A stretch of 64,000 nucleotides of DNA from Rhizobium sp. 32-5/1 (GCF_029537235.1 NZ_CP120638.1:2373501-2437500), one strand, 5' to 3'. Positions 36,113-44,938 are shown, counted from the first letter of the stretch. Notes: a model not told the origin generated them from the sequence alone. A program made the numbers and translations.

Positions 36113-37143
36113 TCAAAAGGCGATCTGCACCTTCATCGACCGGCTGCGATCACCGGCCGTATCGAATGCTTCTACGGCATCATCAAGCGCAAAAATTTCT
36201 GTGAGCAAGGGTTTCACATCGACACGGCGTTGGTTGATCAGCGAGACGGCGAGCGCAAACTCCTCGTGGAAGCGGAAGGTGCCGCGCATGTCGATTTCCT
36301 TGGAAACGACGAGGTTCTGCGGGATGGATACGTCTCCGCCAAGGCCAAGCTGCATCAGGATGCCGCGCGGTTTGAGCACTTCAAGGCCGGAGCGCACGGC
36401 GCGTTCGTTGCCCGATGCCTCGAACATCACGTCGAAGCTGCCCTTGTTGGCTGAATAGGCTGAAAGCGCTTCGCCGTTTGTCGCGACATTGATCGTCCGG
36501 TCGGCGCCGACGGCACGCGCCTTGTCCAGCACCGCATCCATGACGTCGGTGGCGACAATCTCCTGCGCGCCATGGGCACGGGCGGCCAGAATGCAGAGCG
36601 CGCCGATCGGGCCGCAGCCTGTGACCAGCACTTTCTTGCCGAGCAGAGAGCCGGCGCGATTGACGGCATGCAGCGTCACGGCGAAGGGTTCGGCAAAGGC
36701 GGCCTCGTTGATCGAAACGCCGTCGGCTACCTTGTGGCACTGCCAGCTTTCTGCGATCAGCCGCTGGCGGAATGCGCCCTGAATATGCGGCATGGGCATG
36801 GCGCTGCCGTAGAAGCGCATGTTGAGGCAGTGGTTCTGCATCCCCTTGAGGCAATAGTCGCAGTGGCCGCAGGGCCGGCTGGGGAGACCGCGACGCGGTC
36901 GCCGACCGCAAGGCCGGAGACGCCGGCGCCGAGCGCCTTGATGCTGCCGGCGACCTCATGGCCGAGGATCATCGGCTCGCGCAGGCGGATCGTGCCGAAG
37001 CCGCCGTGATTGTAGTAGTGCAGGTCCGAGCCGCAGATGCCACCGGCTTCGATCGCCACTTCGACCTGTCCCGCCCCCGGCGCACCGCTCTCTGTTTCCT
37101 CGATGCGCAGGTCTTTTGCCGCATGGATGACGATCGATTTCAT
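36113..37143 (-). CDS. idnD: Zinc alcohol dehydrogenase, L-idonate 5-dehydrogenase-like, frameshifted at 36881-36884
   Basis: The MDR-family NAD(P)-dependent dehydrogenase is about 343 residues when joined. It has GGICGSDLHYYNHGG and LGHEVAGSI (catalytic zinc ligands) near residues 35-70. A four-cysteine structural zinc loop, CGHCDYCLKGMQNHC, is split by the shift. The Rossmann motif TGCGPIGALC is near residue 180. A fifth base in the run of four at 36881-36884 restores VSPSRPCGHCDYC. The family oxidises L-idonate to 5-ketogluconate or other polyols. It follows the 2-hydroxyacid dehydrogenase by 13 bases, under operator D, and complements the SDR and gluconokinase at 20.6-22 kb. Confidence 0.8.
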
Positions 37144-37156
37144 GGGGCGTTCTCCT

Positions 37157-38098
37157 TCAGGCGACCGGTGTCAGTAGCTCTTTGCCGGCAAAATGCGCGG
37201 CAAGATTGTCGCGGACCAACTTGCCCATGGCCTGCCGGGTTTCGATGGTACCACTGCCGTGGTGCGGATGCAGCACGACATTCGGCAATGCCATGAACCG
37301 GGCATCAATCTTCGGTTCGTTGCGGAAGACGTCGAGACCGGCGCCCTTGATCCGGCCGTTTTCCAAGGCCTCAAGCAGTGCTGCTTCGTCGACCGTAGTG
37401 CCGCGCGATATGTTGATCAGGAAGCCGTTCGGCCCTAGTGCCGAAAGGACTTCGGCATTGATGATATCCTTCGTGCCCTCGCCGCCCGAAACGATGACAA
37501 TGAGAAATTCGGCCCAGTCAGCCAACGATGCGGCACTGTCGAAATAGCGATAGGGAATCTCGGCCTTCGGCGTGCGGCTGGTATAGGCAATCTCGCAGTC
37601 GAACCCGCTGGCGCGGCGGGCAATCGCCTGGCCGATGCGACCCATGCCAACAATGCCGACCTTCTTGCCATAGACGCGGGTGACGAGCGGCATATTTCCC
37701 TTGGCCCAAGAACCGTCGCGCACAAAGCGGTCGGATTGCGGAATCTGGCGGGCGGTGGCGAGCATCAGCGCGATGCCCAGATCGGCGACGTCGTTGGTGA
37801 GCACGTCCGGCGTGTTGGTGACCCTGATGCCGTGGCCGCGGGCGTAGGAAAGATCGATCGCATCGGTGCCGACGCCATAGCAGGAGACGATTTCGAGCTT
37901 GGGGAAACGACACATGAGATCGGCCGAAGCACCCAGCTCGCCGCGCGTGGCAATCGCCCGGACGTTTGCCCCGATGCTGTCGATGAAGGAATCGCGATCC
38001 CCGGCCTCCCAGAGCCGGTGGGCGGTGTAGGCAGCATCGATCGCCTCCATGTCCCAGGCGGGATAAACGCCGACAATGGCAATTTCCGGTTTCGTCAT
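37157..38098 (-). CDS. D-isomer 2-hydroxyacid dehydrogenase (hydroxypyruvate/ketogluconate reductase-like)
   Basis: The 313-residue NAD(P)-dependent dehydrogenase has a Rossmann motif VGIVGMGRIGQAIARRA near residue 150, substrate arginine in NISRGTTVDEAALLEAL, the conserved glutamate in DVFRNEPKID and the catalytic histidine in LHPHHGSGTIET. Members of this group reduce glyoxylate, hydroxypyruvate or 2-ketogluconate. With an idonate dehydrogenase next door, a keto sugar acid is a likely substrate (inference). ATG 38098 lies 33 bases downstream of operator palindrome D. Confidence 0.84.
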   Translation of the reverse strand: MTKPEIAIVGVYPAWDMEAIDAAYTAHRLWEAGDRDSFIDSIGANVRAIATRGELGASADLMCRFPKLEIVSCYGVGTDAIDLSYARGHGIRVTNTPDVLTNDVADLGIALMLATARQIPQSDRFVRDGSWAKGNMPLVTRVYGKKVGIVGMGRIGQAIARRASGFDCEIAYTSRTPKAEIPYRYFDSAASLADWAEFLIVIVSGGEGTKDIINAEVLSALGPNGFLINISRGTTVDEAALLEALENGRIKGAGLDVFRNEPKIDARFMALPNVVLHPHHGSGTIETRQAMGKLVRDNLAAHFAGKELLTPVA

Positions 38099-38130
38099 GT
38101 TTCTCTCCTACAAGCCTGTTGACCTTGAAT

Positions 38131-38146
38131 ATGTTATCGATAACAT
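38131..38146. promoter_or_regulatory. Perfect LacI-family operator palindrome (site D)
   Basis: ATGTTATCGATAACAT is identical to site B at 20589-20604. It lies between divergent genes: 33 bases from the 2-hydroxyacid dehydrogenase start and 107 bases from the beta-hydroxyacid dehydrogenase start. It could repress both directions. Confidence 0.75.
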
Positions 38147-38252
38147 TGCTGTCAAGAGTGTCGTCGCAAAGGTCCTGACCGCCTATCCCGTGTAGAGTGG
38201 ATAGGAGATCGTGCCAGATCGATCGATGGCCGGCAGTGGGGAGGAATGGAAG

Positions 38253-39143
38253 ATGGCAGAAGCAAAAGCGCAATCCGTTGCGGTCATCGGCGCGGGTATC
38301 ATGGGCTCGGCGATTGCCACAAGGCTGATCGAAACTAGCCAGCGCGTTGCGGTTTTCGACCTTGATCCGGGCAAGGTCCAGGCGCTTGTCGACAAAGGCG
38401 GGTTTGCTGCAGGCTCGATCGCGGAGGCAACGCAACAGAGCGATTTCGTGATTCTCAGCCTGAACCATGCCAGCATCGTCCGAGCAGCCGTCTTCGGTCC
38501 GAATGGTGTTGCAGAAGCGGCCGCGGCGGATAAGATCCTGATCGATATGTCATCGATCGATCCGGCAGAGACGGTCCAGATGGCGGAGAAGCTGAGAACG
38601 GAAACCGGGATGAAATGGGTCGATTGCCCCTTGTCCGGTGGTGTTCCCGGCGCGCTTGGCGGGAGCCTGACGGTGATGGCGGGCGGTGCCGAGGCGGATT
38701 TCGAGCAGGCCCGCGCGGTCATGCAGCACCTTTGCCGAAACTATACGCTGATGGGCCCGAATGGTGCCGGGCAGACGGTCAAGCTCATCAACCAGTTGTT
38801 CTGCGCCGTGCTGTTCCAGGCGACAGCGGAGGCGGTCAAGATTGCCGAGGCGGGTGGTGTCGATGCGGCGGTCATTCCGGCAGCGCTTGCCGGCGGTCGC
38901 GCCGATTCGGCGATCCTGCAGGAGTTCATGGCCAAGTTTTCCGCCCGCGACTACACGCCGACGGGGCGCATCGACAACATGCTGAAGGATCTCGATTCGC
39001 TGCAGGCCTTTGCGCTGAAGACGAAAACGCCGATGCCGATGACGGGGCAGGTGGTCGAAATTCACCGGCTGCTTTGCGCGGCCGGCCTCGGCCCGCGTGA
39101 TTCGGCAGAGATGATGCGGCTGCTCGACGGCTCGCCAGTCTGA
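38253..39143 (+). CDS. Beta-hydroxyacid dehydrogenase (3-hydroxyisobutyrate / tartronate-semialdehyde reductase family)
   Basis: The 296-residue NAD(P)-dependent enzyme has the N-terminal Rossmann motif VAVIGAGIMGSAIATRL, substrate motif DCPLSGGVPGALGGSLTVMA near residue 124, and catalytic lysine in GQTVKLINQLF near residue 172. These mark the family that reduces tartronate semialdehyde or oxidises 3-hydroxyisobutyrate and 4-carbon acid phosphates; the exact substrate is unclear. ATG 38253 is preferred because of GGGGAGGAATGGAAG just upstream. It is followed by the second sugar ABC operon and shares operator D on its upstream side. Confidence 0.83.
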   Translation: MAEAKAQSVAVIGAGIMGSAIATRLIETSQRVAVFDLDPGKVQALVDKGGFAAGSIAEATQQSDFVILSLNHASIVRAAVFGPNGVAEAAAADKILIDMSSIDPAETVQMAEKLRTETGMKWVDCPLSGGVPGALGGSLTVMAGGAEADFEQARAVMQHLCRNYTLMGPNGAGQTVKLINQLFCAVLFQATAEAVKIAEAGGVDAAVIPAALAGGRADSAILQEFMAKFSARDYTPTGRIDNMLKDLDSLQAFALKTKTPMPMTGQVVEIHRLLCAAGLGPRDSAEMMRLLDGSPV

Positions 39144-39185
39144 CAAAATTCAAGGACGCATTCGAGCAGCCTTGACATTACAAAT

Positions 39186-39201
39186 GTGTTAGCGATAACA
39201 T
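39186..39201. promoter_or_regulatory. Candidate LacI-family operator (site E)
   Basis: GTGTTAGCGATAACAT matches 14 of 16 positions of the perfect palindrome and shares TAGCGATAACAT with site A. It lies 30 bases before the second sugar ABC ATPase gene, in the position expected for repression of that operon. Confidence 0.65.
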
Positions 39202-39230
39202 ACAATCATCAGCCGGCTTTGGGAGGAGCA

Positions 39231-40730
39231 ATGTTGACCAATCGCACGCTCATCGATTTTCAGGGGATCACCAAGGACTTCGGCGGAACGCGTGCGCTGT
39301 CGAATGTCTCGATCGATCTTCGCGAGGGCGAAATCCTCGCTCTGCTCGGAGAGAACGGGGCCGGCAAATCAACGCTGATCAAGACATTGGCCGGTATCTA
39401 TAAGCCGGATTCCGGACAGATCCTGTTTCGCGGTGAACCCTATCAGCATCGCCCGCCGCGTCCCAATGAGCGCCAGCCCGTTGCCTTCATCCATCAGGAC
39501 CTCGGTCTGATCGAGTGGATGACGGTCGGCGAGAATGTCGGTCTGGCGCAAGGTTTTTCACTTCGTTCGAAATTGATCGACTGGCGCAGCACGGAAGAGC
39601 GCGCCCGCGAGGCCCTGCGTCTCGTCGGTTGCGATTTCGATCCGACGACGCGCGTGCAGGACCTGACGCGCACGGAAAAATCACTGGTGGCTATCGCCCG
39701 GGCTCTTGCAGTGGAGGCTGATGTTCTGGTGCTGGACGAGCCTACCGCCAGCCTTCCCGCGGACGAAGTCGACCGGCTGTTCGATGCCATCCGGCCGCTG
39801 AAGGAACGCGGCGTCGGCATGATCTATGTGTCGCACCGGCTCGACGAAATTTTCCGCATCGCCGATCGCGTCGCGGTCCTGCGCGATGGCAAGCTCGTCG
39901 GTCAGAAGCCGGTTTCCGAGACGAAGCCGGCCGAGCTGGTGGAAATGATCGTCGGTCGTCCGGCCGACCAGTTGTTTGCGAAGGCTGAAACGGTACCTGG
40001 CGAAACCATCGTCGCGGTGCGCGACATGGTCTGCGCCGGCGCCGGCCCGGTTTCCTTCGATGTCCGTCGCGGCGAGCTTCTCGGCCTTGCCGGCCTGCGC
40101 GGTGCCGGCCAGGAGCTGATCGGACGCGCGCTGTTCGGCTGCGAAGGCTTTGGCGGCACGGTCACGATTCACGGCGCAACGCCGGATCTTTCCAGCCCCG
40201 TCGCTGCGATGCGTTCCGGCGTCGGTCTGATCGCCCGCGACCGTACCGAAGAATCGGTCGCCATGTCTCTGTCATTGCGGGAAAATACGTTCATCAATCC
40301 GGGGGCATCCGGGCGGTCGTTGTTCTCGTTCCTTTCGCCGGCCCGAGAAGCTGAAAAGGCACGGGTCATCGGCGCCAGCGTCGGCCTACGACCTAACAAT
40401 CAAAGCCTGCCGATCGAGGCCTTGTCCGGTGGCAACCAGCAGAAGGTGGTCGTCGCCCGCTGGCTCGTCACCGGACGCAAGCTCCTGATCGCCGAGGATC
40501 CAACGGCGGGCGTCGATGTCGGCGCCAAGGCGGAAATCTACCGGCTGATTGCGCAAGCCGTCGAAGCCGGGCTGGCGGTGATCGTCGTATCCACCGATTT
40601 TGAAGAAATCGCACATATCTGCCACCGCGCACTGGTGTTTTCGCGCGGCCGGATCGTCCGCGAACTGTCGGGGCCAGCCCTGACCGTTCAGTCGGTGATC
40701 ACGGCTGCGTCGGCATCGGAAGCGGCCTGA
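39231..40730 (+). CDS. Sugar ABC transporter ATP-binding protein (RbsA/XylG type)
   Basis: The 499-residue double nucleotide-binding protein has first-domain Walker A GENGAGKSTLIKTLAG near residue 43, VLVLDEPTASLPADEVD and YVSHRLDEIFRIAD. The second domain has a degenerate P-loop (GLAGLRGAGQELIG), DRTEESVAMSLSLRENTF and signature LSGGNQQKVVVARWL. ATG 39231 has a perfect GGGAGGAG ribosome binding site; earlier in-frame starts overlap operator E. It is the first gene of the operon with a permease and, unusually, the binding-protein gene third. Confidence 0.89.
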   Translation: MLTNRTLIDFQGITKDFGGTRALSNVSIDLREGEILALLGENGAGKSTLIKTLAGIYKPDSGQILFRGEPYQHRPPRPNERQPVAFIHQDLGLIEWMTVGENVGLAQGFSLRSKLIDWRSTEERAREALRLVGCDFDPTTRVQDLTRTEKSLVAIARALAVEADVLVLDEPTASLPADEVDRLFDAIRPLKERGVGMIYVSHRLDEIFRIADRVAVLRDGKLVGQKPVSETKPAELVEMIVGRPADQLFAKAETVPGETIVAVRDMVCAGAGPVSFDVRRGELLGLAGLRGAGQELIGRALFGCEGFGGTVTIHGATPDLSSPVAAMRSGVGLIARDRTEESVAMSLSLRENTFINPGASGRSLFSFLSPAREAEKARVIGASVGLRPNNQSLPIEALSGGNQQKVVVARWLVTGRKLLIAEDPTAGVDVGAKAEIYRLIAQAVEAGLAVIVVSTDFEEIAHICHRALVFSRGRIVRELSGPALTVQSVITAASASEAA

Positions 40731-40742
40731 AGGAGAAGACCC

Positions 40743-41786
40743 ATGCAATCCATCGAATCCACCGCGCTCGAGCCGACCCGCGCCGAGCTTTCAGGCCTGT
40801 CGTCGGGGCAGAAGATCATGCGCTTCATCCCGGTCTACGGACTGGTCATCCTGATGGTGTCGCTGATCATCCTCTTCTCGATCCTCTTGCCATCGACCTT
40901 TCCGACGCTGCTCAACCTGCGTTCCATCGTGTCCGACAAGGCGATCATCGCGCTTTTGTCGCTCGCCGCGATGATCCCCATGGCTTCGGGCCGCATCGAT
41001 CTCACGGTCGGATACGGCATCGTGCTCTGGCATATCCTGGCGATCAGCCTGCAGACCATGTATGGCGTGCCGTGGCCGATGGCGGTCCTGATCGTGCTGG
41101 CGCTTGGCGCGCTGACGGGTTTCCTCAATGGCCTTCTGGTGGAAATCGCGCGGATCGATTCCTTCATCGCGACCCTTGGAACGGGGACCGTTCTTTACGC
41201 CCTTGCGCTTTGGCATACCGGCGGTCGGCAGGTGGTCGGCGTCCTGCCAGATGGCTTCTACGCCCTCAACGGCACCATGATTTTTGGTTTGCCGATTACC
41301 GGTTTCTATGTGCTGGGCCTTGCGATCGCGCTGTGGCTGATCCTCGAATATCTGCCGATCGGCCGTTACGTCTATGCTATCGGCGCCAATCCGAAAGCCG
41401 CAGCGCTGAACGGTATTCCCGTGCGCCGTTTCGTCATGGGGGCTTTCATTACCTCCGGCGTCCTCGCAGCGCTTGCCGGCGTCCTGCTGGCCTCCAAGCT
41501 GCGGATCGGACAGGCGAGTGTCGGGCTTGAATATCTGCTGCCGGCGCTGGTCGGCGCCTTTCTCGGCTCGACGACGATCAAGCCCGGACGCGTCAATGTC
41601 TGGGGCACGATGACCGGCGTCGTCATTCTGGCGGTCGGCATTTCCGGCATCCAGCAGTTTGGTGGCTCATTCTTCGTCGAGCCGCTGTTCAACGGCGTAA
41701 CGCTTCTCGTGGCTATCGGCATTGCCGGCTACGCCCAGAGGCGCCGCGGTACGGTTTCGAAGGCCCCGCCTGCAAAGGGAAAATGA
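40743..41786 (+). CDS. Sugar ABC transporter permease (RbsC family)
   Basis: The 347-residue inner-membrane permease of the BPD_transp_2 family has a first helix at about residues 31-50 (VYGLVILMVSLIILFSILL) and the conserved stretches RIDLTVGYGIVLWHILAI and YVYAIGANPKAAALNGI. It ends in a basic tail. It lies 12 bases after the ATPase gene and 49 bases before the binding-protein gene. It is probably a homodimeric channel, since no second permease is present. Confidence 0.88.
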   Translation: MQSIESTALEPTRAELSGLSSGQKIMRFIPVYGLVILMVSLIILFSILLPSTFPTLLNLRSIVSDKAIIALLSLAAMIPMASGRIDLTVGYGIVLWHILAISLQTMYGVPWPMAVLIVLALGALTGFLNGLLVEIARIDSFIATLGTGTVLYALALWHTGGRQVVGVLPDGFYALNGTMIFGLPITGFYVLGLAIALWLILEYLPIGRYVYAIGANPKAAALNGIPVRRFVMGAFITSGVLAALAGVLLASKLRIGQASVGLEYLLPALVGAFLGSTTIKPGRVNVWGTMTGVVILAVGISGIQQFGGSFFVEPLFNGVTLLVAIGIAGYAQRRRGTVSKAPPAKGK

Positions 41787-41835
41787 GGGCTGGCGGGCCT
41801 GGACGAAAGATCATCAATCAATGGGAGGAACGACA

Positions 41836-42936
41836 ATGAAACGCAGAACAGTCTTGCAGATGTCCATCGCTATGATGGCGCTCGTAGCGGCGGGCCCGGC
41901 ACTTGCCGATGCAATGTCCGACGCCAAGGCGGTCGTCGATAAATATGCCGTGCGGGTCACCAACTGGGATGGACCGAAGGAAAGCCCCAAGGCGCAGGAA
42001 GGCAAGACGATCGTCGTTCTCGCCGGCGACCTAAAGAATGGCGGCATCCTGGGCGTCACCACGGGTGTAGAGGAAGCTGCAGCGGCCATAGGCTGGGAAG
42101 TCAAGGTTCTGGACGGCGCCGGTTCGATCGGTGGCCGCACGGCGGCTTTCGGCCAGGCCATGGCGCTAAAGCCGGCCGGCATCATCATCAACGGTTTCGA
42201 TGCCGTCGAGCAGGCGCCGGCCATGGCCGAAGCCAAGGCTGCAGGCATTCCGCTGGTTGCCTGGCATGCAGGGCCGACCATCGGCCCTGATGAAGCCAAC
42301 GGCCTCTTCGCCAACGTCTCGACAGATGCCATGGAAGTCTCCAAGGCTGCGGCCGACTGGGCCTATGTCGATGCCAAGGGTAAGCCGGGCGTGGTGATCT
42401 TCACGGATTCGACCTATGCGATCGCTATCGCAAAGGCCGACCGGATGAAGGAAGAGATCGAGGCCCTCGGGGGCAAGGTGCTTGAATATGTCGATACGCC
42501 GATCGCCGAGACCTCCCAGCGCATGCCGCTTCTGACGACGTCGCTGCTGCAGCGCTACGGTGACGAATGGACGCATTCGCTCGCTATCAACGACCTCTAC
42601 TTCGACTTTATGGGTCCGGCGCTTGCCGCCGCCGGCAAGTCCGGCACCGATGCACCGATCAACGTTGCTGCCGGCGACGGTTCGGAATCGGCCTATCAGC
42701 GCATCCGTGCCGGCCAGTTCCAGAAGGTCACGGTCGCCGAACCGCTCAACCTGCAGGGCTGGCAGCTCGTCGATGAACTGAACCGCGCCTTTGCCGGTGA
42801 AAAATGGTCTGGCTACCTGTCGCCGCTGCATGTCGTCACTTCCGACAATGTCGAGTTCGACGGCGGACCGAAGAACACCTTCGACCCGGACAATGGCTAT
42901 CGCGACGAATACAAGAAGCTCTGGGGCAAGATGTAA
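41836..42936 (+). CDS. Periplasmic sugar-binding protein of second ABC transporter
   Basis: The 366-residue type I binding protein has a signal sequence MKRRTVLQMSIAMMALVAAG with cleavage near ALA-DAM. It carries GKTIVVLAGDLKNGGILGV, IIINGFDAVEQAPAMAEA and the hinge block AAGDGSESAYQRI. The ATG at 41836 follows GGGAGGAACG. It completes the operon under operator E. The ligand is unknown; the regulon context suggests an aldonate, sugar lactone or related sugar. Confidence 0.87.
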   Translation: MKRRTVLQMSIAMMALVAAGPALADAMSDAKAVVDKYAVRVTNWDGPKESPKAQEGKTIVVLAGDLKNGGILGVTTGVEEAAAAIGWEVKVLDGAGSIGGRTAAFGQAMALKPAGIIINGFDAVEQAPAMAEAKAAGIPLVAWHAGPTIGPDEANGLFANVSTDAMEVSKAAADWAYVDAKGKPGVVIFTDSTYAIAIAKADRMKEEIEALGGKVLEYVDTPIAETSQRMPLLTTSLLQRYGDEWTHSLAINDLYFDFMGPALAAAGKSGTDAPINVAAGDGSESAYQRIRAGQFQKVTVAEPLNLQGWQLVDELNRAFAGEKWSGYLSPLHVVTSDNVEFDGGPKNTFDPDNGYRDEYKKLWGKM

Positions 42937-42948
42937 CCCTCCCGGAAA

Positions 42949-42972
42949 CGAGGCGTCGCGAATGGCGCCTCG
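42949..42972 (+). terminator. Hairpin after the second sugar-binding-protein gene
   Basis: CGAGGCG and CGCCTCG arms pair around a ten-base loop and are followed by a T-rich stretch (GATCTTTCCTGTTTT). It may partly terminate or stabilise the upstream message before the small gene at 43011. Confidence 0.5.
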
Positions 42973-43010
42973 GATCTTTCCTGTTTTATCCCTTCTCTGA
43001 AAGTCTCATC

Positions 43011-43349
43011 ATGATCATCCGTTACGCCCTGTTCGAGGGCGAAATTCATGCTGGCCGCGAGGCCGAGTTTCGGGCATACGTCAAGGAACGCCTGGTGCCA
43101 CTGTGGACGACTTTTCCGGGGGCGGAGGAAGTGCGGGTGCTCGACGGCACCGATCGCGACGAGGGCGCACCGAGCTTCGCCATGGCGCTGGCCATCCGCT
43201 ATCCCGACATGGCGGCCTGCGAGAAGGCCCTGCAGTCCAACGTTCGCTTCAAGAGCCGCGAAGTCACGGCCGGTCTTTTGACGATGTTCACCGGCAAGGT
43301 GCACCATCACGTCTTCGACGCCAACCAATATCCCGTTTCACCCGTTTGA
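43011..43349 (+). CDS. Small conserved-type protein, probable dimeric alpha/beta barrel (EthD-like)
   Basis: The 112-residue soluble protein starts MIIRYALFEGEIHAGREAEF and has an alternating hydrophobic pattern of two beta-alpha-beta units, with YVKERLVPLWTTFPGAEEVR and ALAIRYPDMAACEKALQSNV in the middle and a His-rich KVHHHVFDANQYP end. This resembles the dimeric ferredoxin-like fold of EthD or antibiotic-monooxygenase families, which include sugar-pathway helpers and mutarotase-like proteins. I cannot name a family with certainty. It follows the sugar-binding-protein gene by 74 bases, past a hairpin, and may be part of that operon. The ribosome binding site is weak. Confidence 0.65.
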   Translation: MIIRYALFEGEIHAGREAEFRAYVKERLVPLWTTFPGAEEVRVLDGTDRDEGAPSFAMALAIRYPDMAACEKALQSNVRFKSREVTAGLLTMFTGKVHHHVFDANQYPVSPV

Positions 43350-43370
43350 TATCGGCCACATACACTGCGT

Positions 43371-44780
43371 TCAGCGGCGGTGCAGGGTAACCGGCAGCCC
43401 GCCGCGTGGTCGTAGCGTCAGTCGGCATTGCGGCTCGACCTTGGCGTCCTCGGCAACCCTGACCTTGAAACGCTGGGCGATGATGGCGAGGCAAAGGATC
43501 GATTCCGTCAGCCCGAATTGCAGACCTGGGCAGACCCGCGGGCCGCTGGCAAAGGGAATATAGCTGTAGGGGATGGGCTTCTGGCCATCCAGAAACCGTT
43601 CCGGCTTGAACAGGTTGGCATCCGTAAAGAAGGCCTCCGTGCGGTGCAACAGCCAAGGCACGATCAGGATCAGCGACGCCGGCTTGACCTCGATATCGCC
43701 GATTCTGTCGGCCTTCGTCGCCTGACGCGCAAGAATCGGAACGGGCGGGTAGAGGCGTAGCGTCTCTTCGATGACGGCGCGGCACCATTCAAGCTTCGGG
43801 ACATCGTCCAGCGTCGGCACATTGCCGCCGCAGACGCGTTCGATTTCCTCATGCACCGATTGTTCGACCCAGGGCGCCCGCGACAGCAGATACCAGGCCC
43901 AGGTGAGTGTGGCCGCCGTCGTTTCGTGCCCTGCCATGAAGATGGTCGCGGCCTCGTTACGGAGCGCCACCACATCGAGTTTCAGCTCCGGATTCCGGCT
44001 CTGGCGCCGCACCAAGAGTTCGACCATGGAATTGTTGTCACCGCGTCCAGCCAGGTGATCCTCGACCACTTTGTCGATGATGCCGTGGATGCGCTTGACC
44101 GAGCGGCGCAGCTTCGGCGTGCGCAGCACCGGCAGGCCTTCGTCGAAGCCGAGGAAATAGCCGATATTAATGGAATCGATCAGCGACTGGTAGCTGGTGA
44201 AGCCTTCTGTGACCGCGTTTGCGGCCTCCTCGCCGAGGTCGTTTCCGAAAACGCTGCGGGAAATGATTTCCGCCGTCAGCCCGGCCATTTCGTAGAGTGC
44301 GTTGACACTTGCGCCGTCCTGCATGTCGTTCCAGCGTTGAACCAGTTCGGTGGAGGTGTTCTCCATGATCTTGCCGAAGGCGGGAACGCGGTTCTTGTGG
44401 ACGATGTCGTTGACCAGCGGTCGCCGCTGTTTCCAGGTGTCACCGTCGGAGATGAACAGGCCGTCGCCGAGCAGGAATTCAAGCGCGCGGCGCATCTGCG
44501 GCGACTTGCGCTCGAAATTTTCGTGACGGGTCGCGACGACATATTTGATCGCTTCCGGCGAATTGACGATCACGATCTGCCGGCCGAAAAGCTTCATGGT
44601 GGAAACGCGGTTGGTATAGTCGTTTTCACGCCAGATCGACAGGAAGTCGTGCCGCGCCTTCAGGATCAGGTTGAGAGGCTTACCAGGCTTGCCGCGGTAG
44701 AAATCCGCATGCGCAGGCTCAAGCGTAGTCTCGCCACGCTTTTCGACGATGTCAGTCGTTTGCCGAAAACTCGCAAACAT
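43371..44780 (-). CDS. Cytochrome P450
   Basis: The 469-residue haem-thiolate monooxygenase has no membrane anchor. It shows the oxygen-binding I-helix motif FMAGHETTAATLTWAW near residue 275, the ExxR pair in IEETLRLYPPVPI, the PERF-type motif FKPERFLDGQ, and the haem loop FASGPRVCPGLQFG with the axial cysteine near residue 415. The arrangement resembles long-chain or terpenoid-hydroxylating bacterial P450s of the CYP4-like clan more than classical camphor types. No ferredoxin or reductase gene is adjacent, so the redox partner is elsewhere. It is separated from the lysine operon by a terminator. Confidence 0.88.
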   Translation of the reverse strand: MFASFRQTTDIVEKRGETTLEPAHADFYRGKPGKPLNLILKARHDFLSIWRENDYTNRVSTMKLFGRQIVIVNSPEAIKYVVATRHENFERKSPQMRRALEFLLGDGLFISDGDTWKQRRPLVNDIVHKNRVPAFGKIMENTSTELVQRWNDMQDGASVNALYEMAGLTAEIISRSVFGNDLGEEAANAVTEGFTSYQSLIDSINIGYFLGFDEGLPVLRTPKLRRSVKRIHGIIDKVVEDHLAGRGDNNSMVELLVRRQSRNPELKLDVVALRNEAATIFMAGHETTAATLTWAWYLLSRAPWVEQSVHEEIERVCGGNVPTLDDVPKLEWCRAVIEETLRLYPPVPILARQATKADRIGDIEVKPASLILIVPWLLHRTEAFFTDANLFKPERFLDGQKPIPYSYIPFASGPRVCPGLQFGLTESILCLAIIAQRFKVRVAEDAKVEPQCRLTLRPRGGLPVTLHRR

Positions 44781-44885
44781 GATCCGGCTGCCCCAGCAAG
44801 ACGGGACACATCAAGCTGCCCCGAAAATTTCGTTGTCCCCGGATAGCAGCAAATGGAGGCGGTGCAAAATTCTTTCCTGCAACAC

Positions 44886-44914
44886 AAAACCTGCCGCAGA
44901 AGGCGGCAGGTTTT
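44886..44914 (-). terminator. Intrinsic terminator ending the lysine-degradation operon
   Basis: AAAACCTGCCGC and GCGGCAGGTTTT pair over 12 bases around AGAAG. In the minus direction the stem ends in TTTT followed by GTGTT. It lies 25 bases past the aminotransferase stop and separates that operon from the P450 gene. Confidence 0.75.
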
Positions 44915-44938
44915 CAGCGCCCGGCGATTTGCCGCGCG

